Source: Pseudisothecium myosuroides (Eukaryota > Streptophyta > Bryopsida > Hypnales > Lembophyllaceae). From it: 64,000 nt of DNA. Location: positions 3,661,296 through 3,725,295 of the forward strand of contig OX637292.1 of the NCBI GenBank assembly GCA_951799445.1, given 5' to 3'. The position numbers and the translations under genes are program-made. Shown piece after piece: positions 47,871-58,304 of this stretch. The notes under the pieces were generated by a model. That model searched no databases and was not told the origin of the DNA. It saw only the letters and a list, made by a program, of their open reading frames with translations. Within the stretch, counting starts at the first letter, position 1. Every line of letters starts with the position of its first letter.

Positions 47871-48810
47871 TTAACCCCTAAAGGACCAGCATGCATTTTT
47901 TGGCCGTATAGAAATTTTAAGCAGGTCTGTGTGACTAGAGATTTCTATATTTTAAGCTGAAATTTTAATAGAAGGTGGGCGCGAGGAATATCTTTCTTAT
48001 ACACTAAATTTCAAGACATTTGGAAATAGGAGTCAAAAGTTGTGGCCAAATATGTTACTTTTTTTCGTAACTGGGCAGTCCGGGCAGCAAGAAAAATTTG
48101 GCAAAAATTTGATTTTTTTTTTTAATATTTTTTTCTTGTAGATTATATTTTTTTCTATCTGGAAAGCTTTGATTCATTTCATTTGGATTTGTTATGAGAA
48201 AGTTATGGACATTCTTGTTTTTCGGGCAGTTAGAGCATCTTCTTGAAAAAAATAACTTGTAGGACTCATTTCTAAATGCTATTTTTGCAATTTTTCAAAA
48301 AAAATAAATTCTCATGGTTTAGTTTACTTGCTAGAACAATCTCACCATTGGGATTAGTGTATTTTAATTCCATCTATAATATATAAATGTTTTAGATTTT
48401 CCTTCTATCTCGTATCTACTTCTACTTAATAAATTTTTTAGAATGATAATTAAGTTTTTTTGAATATATTTTTTTTTCCTAGACTCTCAACTCAATTCTC
48501 CACTATAAAGATTGGAAGCACAAAACTCTGTAGTGCAAAAATTTTAAGTGCAAAATGTTTAAAGTCAAAAAATCTAGTCCTGCAATGTGCTGAAATACTT
48601 GTTTTTTTCACTTTAAACGCAGATATCTTGCAATCTGAGCGGTCAAAAATTTTGAAATTTTTTCCACACATTCTCATACTAGTTAGGTGTAAGATCCTAC
48701 GGTTAGATGTGCAAAAAAAACATTTTTCATTTTTTTTTACTCCTTACTATAGAAATGGCAGTTTTGATGGGTTTTTGGCAGAAAAAAGCCCTTGGGCCTT
48801 TAGGGGTTAA
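47871..48810 (+). mobile_element. piggyBac-like non-autonomous TIR element, copy 2
   Basis: The body (47875-48806, 932 bp) starts CCCCTAAAGGACC, ends GGGCCTTTAGGGG and is flanked by TTAA (47871-47874 and 48807-48810). It is nearly the same as the 931-bp copy at 2645-3583 in length, ends and internal order, differing by scattered substitutions and 1-2-bp indels in homopolymers. Being so similar, the two copies must stem from recent activity. No transposase is encoded. Confidence 0.8.
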
Positions 48811-50382
48811 TCCTAGAATGTTAGGACTAGTCACTATGGAAATCGTCCTTTAAAATACTATGTGAATAATTAGTTTAAAAAAATTCCCAAGAGCATTCAT
48901 TGGAGGTCAAACTATTGTGTAAGATTTTTCCTTTCCATACAAAATTTATAGAATGAGCATTTGCACTTTTGTCTTATATAGAAAGATTTTCTTTCATCCA
49001 TCGAATATTTTAGGCCGCCGTGTTGTTACAAGGTTAACCCATTCACATGAAAGATCAGGTATTAATGGTGAATATTGGTATCGTGTTGATCAAACAAAAT
49101 GACAAATTTCAAAGGCTAAGAGAAATTTGGTTGTCATTGAATTATATATCCTTGAAGTTATAAAAGTCACCCTCATGCTAATTGTTAGTTTGCTTCTAAT
49201 TCTAGATTGCATTTGAATTTTTATTCAATTTATATTCAATTTTTATATTTTTTAGAAATACAACAATGCATAATTGTGTGGAATCGAATGACATAAGGTT
49301 GTCCTCTTCCTAAATTGAGATTTAAGTCCTAGCCTTGCAAAAGGAAGACTGAAAGTTTTTTGTAGCACTTGAGGTGATAATTTGTGTTTATTACAATATT
49401 CAAGGCCATCAAGGAGTTTATTTTGTAGTGATTTTCTTTAAGACATGATGATGGAAAAATATTGCAATTTTTTTAAATTTATTATTGGAAGAATATGCCA
49501 AAAATTCAAAAGAAGATGATATTGCCACATTTTGATGAATGCATTTGGATGCATAACCAATAATGTTTCATATACCGTATAATGTACAAATTGTGAATGT
49601 AAATAGCTCAATCAATTTAGTAAAGATCACAAGACACATAATCCACAAGGTATGTGCATCCATAATCATCATTGTTAAAAATACGACACCTACATTTGGA
49701 ATAAAAAGTAATACTATAATTTAAATTTAAATTACAAAAGACATACTCAATCGAAATATGAGAGCCTAGTTTCAATTTTTGATACACCTACAAACAGTAT
49801 TGTTTGAAAATTTGCAACTTGTTCATATGGTCTCCTAATAACGTATGCTTTGGAATCTTCTCTCACTTGCCAATAAAATCCAATAAAAATATTACACACT
49901 TAATAATAGCAACTATCGTTAGTTGCTATTAGTGACAACAACAAATGCACAAGAAAATTGAAAGTAAAATCCTTACTCAAGGGCTTGTGCAGCTTAGTGC
50001 TTTTCTCCACAAACCGCAAGTTCTGAATATGCTTTAAAAATTTGAAAGAGGATACTTTGAAAATTCATAACTTATTCATATGGTATCCAAATAATGCATG
50101 CTAAAATGTGTTGAAATCCTCTTTCACTCACCAACAAGATCCAATGAAAAAAAAATTATATTTATTGATAATAACTATGCTCAGTTGTAATTAGTGATAA
50201 TAACAGGTGCACATACCTTACAAAATTTGAAGGGCTTCCGAAAGTGAAGTGTCGCCCGTCTCACTGTGCTTAAAACTCATCTTCATCTTTGTTTCTCAAA
50301 ACAAAAAACAAAAAACATAAAACATAAAACATAAAACATAAAACAAAACTTCTTCTTCTTCGTTTGACTGGAAGGCACTTAC
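48811..50382. other. Intergenic, no supported gene
   Basis: Two diverged blocks at about 49795-49945 and 50060-50215 resemble each other (TTCATATGGT-TCC-AATAA, CTCTCACTTGCCAA-AA-ATCCAAT) and, distantly, the MITEs in the BASS introns. An (AACATAAA)n tract lies at 50312-50345. Confidence 0.45.
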
Positions 50383-50470
50383 TTGAAGCTTTCCTTTGTT
50401 TTCATTGAAAGAGAAAAGACAAATGCTTGAAGCTTTCCTTTGTTTTCATTGAAAGAGAAAAGACAAATGC
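50383..50470. repeat. 44-bp tandem duplication
   Basis: Two essentially identical 44-bp units (TTGAAGCTTTCCTTTGTTTT onward) follow one another, with a partial third start (TTGAAGCTTCC) at 50471. Confidence 0.85.
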
Positions 50471-50679
50471 TTGAAGCTTCCAGCTCATTTGCTCAGTGGC
50501 TTCCACTCTTCTAATGAGTTGCATTCTGCTCACAGCGCACATGCAAGCTCTCTCGAAGACTGTGTCAGAGTGCCAGATTGCAAAGTACTGTACCAGAATT
50601 GTTTCATATAGGCCTAACAATTGCCTCTCAGCTTCCGGAGTCGGACTTTGACCAAATCTTACAGAATTCAAGGGACTTT

Positions 50680-51250
50680 GCTACAGTAGTTTGTTGCAAA
50701 TTCTAAAGAAACGCTGAAAGAAGGATTTAGTTGCTAGGGGTTTACTTTGTTGCTGCTAACAGGGTTTAGTATCTGTTCAGACATGCTTATGTAATTGCGA
50801 GCTCGGGGATCCGTCCATTAGGAGCTTTGCAATTGGAGGGAGATTATGTTTGGCGATCGAGCGCATTCCGACAAGCTGTTGGTTGTTTCGATTGAAGATT
50901 CGGGTGCCGAGGGATCGGATCTCGGGGTACGATGTTTCTCTAATCCCTGTCTCTGTATTACAAGATCTTTGCTACAGTAGTTTGTTGCAAATTCTAAGAA
51001 ATGTTAAAACAGGGTTTTAGTTTCTGAGTTTTAGTTTCTGGGGGTTTAGGTGCTGCTAATAGGGGTTGGAATGTGTTCAGACATGCTCCTGTGATTGCGA
51101 GATCGGAGCTTTGCAATTGGAGGGAGATTATGTTTTGCGATCGAGCGCATTCGGACAAGTTGTTGGTTGTTTCGATTGAAGATTCGGGTCCCGAGGGATC
51201 TCGCGGTACGATGTTTATCTAATGCCTGTCTCTGCATTGCAAGATCTTTG
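50680..51250 (+). repeat. About 285-bp tandem duplication upstream of the BASS gene
   Basis: Copy 1 (50680-50969) and copy 2 (50970-51250) share GCTACAGTAGTTTGTTGCAA at their starts and GATCGAGCGCATTC-GACAAG in the middle. Each carries an ATG-led frame (50846 and 51130; MF-DRAHSDKLLVVSIEDSG) that runs into a GTACGATG donor-like site (after 50926 and 51205). The first copy ends in phase 0 and the second in phase 1. They could be alternative first exons or leader sequence of the BASS gene. Confidence 0.7.
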
Positions 51251-51765
51251 AAACTTTGTGTTATTTCGTGAAATTTCGCTAGGATTTCTGTTGGGTGAGG
51301 ATGATGCTTTTTGAGTCGAATCGGCAATGGTTTCGCAATTGAATTCGAATCTGTTTTAGGTCATTGCGAAGCAGGCTGGGGGATGGTTTTTTGTTTTTAC
51401 GGGAATTGTGGACTTGTCGATGATTGGGTTTTCGTGAAACTCTGAAATTCTCGGACGATTTTAGACTTTGGAATTGATAACGTTCTGGAGAATCCTCGTT
51501 AAACGCCCTCTGAATTCGCATGAATGAGAATCCGTGATGCCTAGTTTTGCAACGTTTCGATTTGAACAATTCAGTTTTTTTTAATCCAATGAGCCGTTGT
51601 GAGAGTGTTTCAGAGCTTTTGATTTGCTTGATTTGTTCTGATTTGGCATGAATTTTCTGCAAGTAACTCTTAGTTGGGACTGTTCTCAAAATTTGTACTC
51701 AAGAATGGATGTAAACAATTGGGATTTGGGATGGGGGACAGAAATTTGAGTGCGCACATTGTGCA

Positions 51766-54700
51766 ATGACAACGCAGGGGAGCTCGTTGGGTCTTCGACA
51801 CCAAGGAGTTTCCACGTACAAGTTCAGTGCATCTTCAGCAGTTTGGAACGGGTCATTGCGGAGGGGAAGTCCTCTTCCTATACAAATACATTTGAATTTA
51901 GGTAGGAATATCCAAATTCTCTACTCTGAGCTCTTGATCTGTTTGAATAGATTACTTCAATTGTTAGAACTGTTGCAAGCTCACACAAGGCCAGTGAGGT
52001 TATTCTACCTAATTACCACCCTTACGCAAAGCTGCTTCTATATTTCTTGCCTAAATTGTACATTTTATGAACATAAGCCTGGGGTGAATTTTAGGTCCAC
52101 CTGTGATCATTTCTTGGAAAATTTGTACACTCTTCATATGGTGCCCCAAACTCCACTTTAAAATGAATTGAAATGATGCTTGTTCACTTGCCAGCAAGAC
52201 TATAAAAATGAAGGCAGTTTGGTCGCAGGAATTATGCCAAATGCTAATTTTGGACACTTTTAGGTGTACATATCTTACCACCTGCTCATGTTTGATATGG
52301 TAGATGATCTCTTCTCTGATGATTGGCAGATCATGCATTGTTTTTGCCTGATTCCTTGCATCTACTAATGGTAGGGTATTTATCAGTGCAGCTTGTATTC
52401 ATATTGAAAATGGTGAGGAGCTATCAATATATGAATGTTTGGCAGGAAGGGTCCTATGTCAGCAGAGTTTGCTATTGAGAATGATAAGTTACAGTAGTTG
52501 TTTGTGAGATATTTTTCTATCTTCGTGTTACAGATGAATGAGAGTACATGTTCTGCCAAGGGCACTGTAGGTGAGATATTATCAGTCTTACGAGATTTTT
52601 TTCTCTGTTCTTTACAGGAAAACGGCTGTTGTTGAAACATTGTTTGAGGCTGCAAAGTGGCACTTCTTTCACGCCTCTTGGTAAGATTTGCAAACCATGT
52701 GTTGGTTGCATGAGCTTCCACCTTGTGCAACCATGAGTACTTAACACCGAGGCACATGTGTGAAAGTAATGGTAGCTCAATATTTCGCATTTTTAGCCTA
52801 CCTAAATGTTGTCTGCAGTCAGCTGGATATTTTCATGTTGTTTGTAACTTCGTATGTACAAATGATGAAATTGAATGGGCTGGAAGAATAGGTCATGACA
52901 GGGAGCTTCCACCAAGAAAGCAGTCTAGCAGGAGAGTTTCCTGTAGAGTTGGAGCTGCAGATAATAATGAGAAAGCCCCGGAGGTATGTGGCAACCATTT
53001 TCCTTCTTGAAGTACAAACGTAAGGTGGGTACACCCAAAATCGCACCCTGCCTAAAACTGCCATCATTCTGTGTACATCTTCAAAATCAATATGTACGTA
53101 TGTTGAAGAAACGATTTTAGAACATCTACCAAAAGAAACTCTAACCCTTCATAACTTTTGCATACCGCGTCCGTATGTCGCATTCTTAGGGAGCGTTGGA
53201 ACCTCTTTTCACTTGCCAACAAGAAAATGTGAAAATTTGACCAGTCATTGACTAGGCACAGTACCAAAAAGTGGCGGTTTTAAGGGTACCCACCTTAAAT
53301 GCAGGCACATCAAATCCAGGTGGGAAACAGTAATAACAACCAGTACCAATTGTTATGAGTGCTGCAGGTGGTTGTGTTAACAGGATTGCGGAATTGGGAG
53401 TACGCTTTGAAGCATGTCAATGTGTACATCCCACACGCTGTAGTGGCAAGCACGGCGCTGGCTCTTTCCTACCCACCCTCGTTCACGTGGTTCACCACCA
53501 AGTGAGATCTTTAAGCTTACCCCCCGAGGCCTTGACTTTTGCTACACATTCACGGAATGAAGTTATTGCTGCAGGTGATGGTTCCCGCAAGTAGCTATTT
53601 ACTGACAATCAAGAGTTTATGTTCAGGATTATGAGATGGTCTGTCATTCATCAGTGTTGTTCCGCCTGTCCTTTTCCCTTAAATCTCCAGGTACTATGCA
53701 CCTGCGCTGGGGTTCCTGATGTTTGCAGTGGGTGTGAACTTGAGCATTGACGACTTCAAACACGCGTTTGAACGACCTGGACCGATAGCCCTGGGTCTGG
53801 CTGGTCAATACATTCTGAAACCACTCCTGGGCGTGATCGTCGCCACCATTGCGGTCCAGTTTCTTCACCTACCGGATGCAATAGGTACGTGAACAACAAA
53901 AAATTCAATTCTGGTTCTCACTTCTCAATCTCAATGAGCAGTAAGATCTTCAATTGGTGACAACTACTTGTAAGGTGTTCTGCAGTAGCAAAATTTTGTC
54001 TGAGAAATCTTAAATGAGTCTCCCTCAACCCACTTTATCATTGTATGTGATTGAATCATTGCATCATTACGTGACAAAATTTGATGGCACTGCATGATTT
54101 TGCAGTTGAACTGAGTTGACTTTTTGGACTTTGAAGTTGAAATGAGTTGAAGTGTTTGGCGTGATGGCATTGCATGATTTTGCAGTTGAACTGAATTGAC
54201 ATTTTTGGACTTTGGAGCAGTGTTTGGGATAATTTTTTGAGTTTTACCAGCTAGTTTCCTTTTATTCCCATATTGAACCGGTGCTTCAAGTACCGAGTCC
54301 GGTAATTGCAACCGGGGGATTTCCCAATTCCACCGGCTTAACTTTGTACTATAGCCGCTGTTTTTTTCCGAACACTGCTTTGGAGTTGAAATGAGTTGAA
54401 GTGGCGTTGCTTTCGGCAGGTTCTGGATTGATACTTTGTGCGTGTGTAAGCGGAGCCCAATTATCAAACTATGCAACCTTTCTGACAGACCCAAGTCTAG
54501 CGCCATTGAGCATTGTTATGACTGCTCTGTCGACTGCTTTAGCTGTGGTGGTGACTCCTCTGCTCACCCTGTGGCTCTTGGGGAAACGCTTGCCTATTGA
54601 TCTCGTAGGGATGATCACCAACATTACCAAAATTGTGGTGGCTCCGATTGCTGGTGGCCTCTTCCTCAACAGGTATATTATCATTCATTCTCATAGACTT

Positions 54701-56740
54701 TGCATCTATTCTGTACTATGCATAATTAGGGTTGACCCTAGTAGGTCAGCTGAATAATTGTTAAATTCGTTTTTGACATTGATATAATTGGCTCCACTGA
54801 CATCTCATATTTTATAATTGCTCTAAAGTTGAACTACCAGTACTTCCACTTGTGGGTACCCCAAAACCGACACATTTTGCTACTGTGCTTAGTTACTATT
54901 ATAAGACTGGTCAAATTTTCATATTTTCACTTGAAAGGAGGTTCCAACGCACCAAAGACCGTGACATTTAGGTACCATATGCAAAAGTCACGATGGGTCA
55001 AAGGTTTTTCTGGTGGAGGTCCTGAAAATCGTTTCTTTGACTTAGGTACATATTGATTTTGGTTTGACGTAGGTACTTATTGATTTTGGAGATGCCCTTG
55101 CATGGCCTCAGAAAACAAACACTTAGCGACGTGTTCACGGAAGCTAATGAAGCTCTTGTTTTATGTGCAGATTTGTACCCCAAGTGACAAGCTTGATACG
55201 CCCTTACTTGCCTTTGTTGTCTCTTTTGACAACCTGTTGCTGTGTTGGCTCGCCTTTGGCGGTCAACATTAACGCCGTCCGCTCACTATTTGGGCTTCAG
55301 ATTCTTCTGCCTGTTGTAGCATTTCACACAGCGGCCTTCTTTGTTGGCTACAAAGTTACGGAGATGACGTTTCCGAGAGCAACGGACCTCACTGCCCTTG
55401 CAAGAACCATCTCCTTTGAAACAGGCATGTGCCAAGGGTTTCTAATCACTTCATCACAAAAGTTCTTCCTCATTGATTATCAATTGTTTTTGTGGCTTTT
55501 TAATGCTTTTTCAAAAAAAAAATTTAAAAACACTCTACAAAATACACTTAATTACTATCATTTCGATATTAATTGATTTACATCAATTCTCTTACAGCCA
55601 TATCCTTTTTTGAATTTGTGCTTAAGACTCGTATCATATTTGTTTAGTTTCATCAAATGTGTCTAAAATAAAGGTTGTTCCAAGATTTAAGCATTACTTT
55701 GGATGAAAAAGCACTTTGTTCATCATTCAGAGTTTGAATGTAACAATTGATAAGAGACTGAGGTGATGTTAAGATGAGTTGCAACAAAGTCTTTATGAGG
55801 GAAACTTAGAAGTTTAGTCATGGTTTCTTATGACGTGTTTTCATGGTGTTATAGGGATGCAAAGTAGTTTACTAGGTCTCGCATTGGCAAACAAATTCTT
55901 TCCAAATCCGCATGTTGGCCTGCCTTCTGCCATATCCGTAAGTTTCTATCTAGCTACATCAATCATATTGGAAGATTTATTTTTCTTACACTTCTCTACA
56001 TTGTCAATTTTTATCTCTAGGTCTCAGGTAATTGCATCTAAAAGCAAAAACTTTAACCATTGAGCATAGTTACTATTAGTGTAGAAAGATCATCCTTTTT
56101 GAAATATTCTTGTAAGTCATTAACACTATAAGGACGTGACCCCATGACCAAGGTAGTCACCAAAATTTCCGATTATTAGACCAATAGTTGCATTTTCTTT
56201 TTCTACAATTAACAATGACGTCATCCATTGGACCACTTTGGGCTACAGAGTCCTGATAATGTTTAAGACAATTCAAAAGCACTATTATTTCTATTTTTTG
56301 GCACAAATCAAACATCATCCAAGTGCAAAAGAATAAAACATTATTTATATCTCGTCACTTTCATAGCCACGTAGCACAATGCTAGTAAAGGAGGGTGGTT
56401 TAGAGTCATAATCCCACTCTTTTGAGAGAGCATAAAACTCTTATAAATTTTTGGATTTGTATGAAAAAACCAGATGAATATTGTTAGGGTTAGGGTTACA
56501 ATATTATAGGTAGATGACCTAAAACCAACACTAGACAGTTTGAATGTTTTGTGGGTTTTACATTCTCAAAAATAATATAAATTCATCAAGCAAGATTTTG
56601 TGGCAGCGTAATTAGAAGCTGCTACCTCATAGAAAAACTGTAATCCTAACTCTTGTCCTCGGATTCCCATGCAGGTTGTGATCATGTCGTTGATGGCGTT
56701 TGGCTTGGTAATACATTGGTCCAAACACAAACATCCTTAA
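51766..56740 (+). CDS. BASS-family sodium/organic-anion transporter, plastid type (nine exons, 447 aa)
   Basis: Members of the bile acid:sodium symporter (BASS) family move organic acids such as pyruvate or 2-keto acids across the plastid envelope. The exons are 51766-51901, 52618-52680, 52823-52983, 53368-53501, 53691-53884, 54420-54672, 55171-55424, 55855-55937 and 56675-56740; all phases close. The first 110 residues form a Ser/Arg-rich transit peptide. The core has about nine hydrophobic segments and blocks I recall from plant BASS3/BASS5: YPPSFTWFTTKYYAPALGFL, FAVGVN, VSGAQLSNYATFLTDPSLAP, TPLLTLWLLGKRLP, PIAGGLFLNR, CCCVGSPLAVNI, SFETGMQSSLLGLALANKFF and VVIMSLMAFGLVIHWSK. ATG 51766 is the first in-frame Met after a stop. 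The seventh intron (after 55424) uses GC-AG. Two introns carry copies of one MITE. BASS5-like is the best guess; the substrate is unknown. Confidence 0.92.
53021..53297. mobile_element. TIR element in the third BASS intron
   Basis: The left end TAAGGTGGGTACACCCAAAA (53021) is mirrored by the right end CGGTTTTAAGGGTACCCACC-TTA (to 53297). The 277-bp interior is non-coding and contains CGTTGGAACCTCTTTTCACT. A second copy lies in reverse orientation in the sixth intron. Confidence 0.65.
54850..55090. mobile_element. Second copy of the BASS-intron MITE, reversed and diverged
   Basis: GTGGGTACCCCAAAACCGAC (54852) and GACTGGTCAAATTTTCATAT followed by CACTTGAAAGGAGGTTCCAACGC are the reverse complement of the right half of the element at 53021-53297. 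The far end is eroded (repeated GTAGGTACTTATTGATTTTGG). It sits in the intron between 54672 and 55171. Confidence 0.55.
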
Positions 56741-57845
56741 TTCATTGAACTTGTAGGTATCATTTTCCTCGTATGATTCTTACTTTGTGTTTGTAAGATA
56801 CCAATTGTGTTTGTAAGATACCATCACCGTTCACTGTCCCCTACTTTTGATACCAATTCTGTCTATTCAAACATCCAAATTTGTCTGACAAAATCATTGC
56901 ATTAATGCCATTAAGGGGTAACATGTCAACACATGCTTGGTGAATACCTCAGTGCTAATAGATACATAGAAAGGCGGTAATAGGTTGCTAATAGAACGTT
57001 TATGATTCCTTCCTATGGGCGGTTGTGTAATTTCAAGGCCGACCACATCAGAAATTCACATAAATTACAATTTTAATCAAAAAATTATAATTCCACTTGG
57101 GTTTGATCCATGAAACAAGCGCACACCTCTGAAAAAAATATGTGCCCCTCTTGGAATTGGTCCAAGATATTCAGATTCCAAATCAAGGTGTGGTAACAAG
57201 TTTGTCTACCTCAAATAAAGATATTCCGCATTCAATGGACACCGTTGCTCACTGATCTCAGGCAAACCCTAAACCATCAGCACCAGCGTTACAAGCGGTG
57301 TTGATACATTACGCTGCCCACTGAGACTACGCGCTCATATCTACAATTTCGTAAGGCTTTTAATTTGCAGCTCTCAATCTAGTCCGTTATTCTCTACCAG
57401 CTTTCTCAATCTAGTCCGTTATTCTCTACCAGCTTTCTCAATCTAGTCCGTTACTCCGATCATTTGCTCGATCTACTTTGAATGTCTTCTTATTAATTCA
57501 ACAGCTGCGGCGCAAATCATCGACTACGACATTGCACATTGAGGTTTAATCAAGTTTCTAATCATCGAAATTGAAGAAGAATGTTGAATGTTTGCGTTCC
57601 CGTCCACGGCTTGCCTTCACGTGTTTCGTCACCTCAAGCTGCAGTCAGTAGTAGGGTTAGTAGTAGCTTACAGACAGCACCAAAATCATTTCGAATTCAA
57701 ATGAAGGGTTCAGGGTTTAGGGTTTGGTGTATGCTGCTTAGTTCAACTATTGCGAGACACTAATTTAGTTTTTTGTAGCATTGTTCTCATAGAGGGCATT
57801 ATAATTCTGGCGATTTTGCTACTATGATTAGTTTTTCAACTATTA
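56741..57845. other. Intergenic, BASS 3' flank
   Basis: A short tandem repeat (CTTTCTCAATCTAGTCCGTTATTCTCTACCAG type, three starts) lies at about 57376-57452. A frame at 57581-57763 (plus, 60 codons) could be a 5' exon of the locus at 57846-58240 but is unsupported. Confidence 0.4.
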
Positions 57846-58240
57846 GTGCATGTATCAGAATCACGTCTACTTTGCAGGCTTAGGATACGAGCTTGTAGCA
57901 ACAGATGTGAATTGCAGAAAGCGAGACATGAACGACGGAGAGCTACTGAAGAAGAAAAGGAGTGCTTGCCTATAGAGAACAGAGGACAAGTTTTGGAAGC
58001 ACAGACAATATCAGAGTTATGTCTCATTTGCAGGCTTAGAAAACGAGCTTGTAACCCTAAGTGCAGGTATAATTTCAGAACGGGAGCTCTGGTTGAAATG
58101 AACGACTGGGAAAGAAAGAGAGTGGTTGACAGTAGCGATCAGGGGGCAAGTGTTGGAAGCAGAGACAGTATCAGAGTCATGTCTAATTCGCAGGCGTAGA
58201 AAACGAGGTTATAATCCGAACAGCAGAGATGAAATGCAGA
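57846..58240 (+). CDS. Small locus with repeated CX2CX6CX3C (LBD-zinc-finger-like) motifs, possibly decayed
   Basis: Three tandem units start near 57873, 58029 and 58189. Unit 2 encodes CLICRLRKRACNPKC, which is exactly the CX2CX6CX3C spacing of the LOB-domain (LBD) zinc-finger-like block. Unit 1 has Arg for the first Cys (CGT for TGT). Unit 3 keeps the first Cys but has Arg, Tyr and Ser at the other three positions. It is also shifted in frame: unit spacing is 156 and then 160 bp. The surrounding residues are Arg/Glu-rich, not the LBD GAS or coiled-coil blocks. It may be a novel small metal-binding repeat protein, a degenerate LBD relative, or chance amplification. A start exon is uncertain; a TTTGCAG acceptor-like site lies at 57871-57877. 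Confidence 0.35.
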
Positions 58241-58304
58241 AAACGACCTCAGGGGGAACTGAATGAACGATTGGAAAAGAAAGGTTGCGGTTTTGCTTGC
58301 CTGC

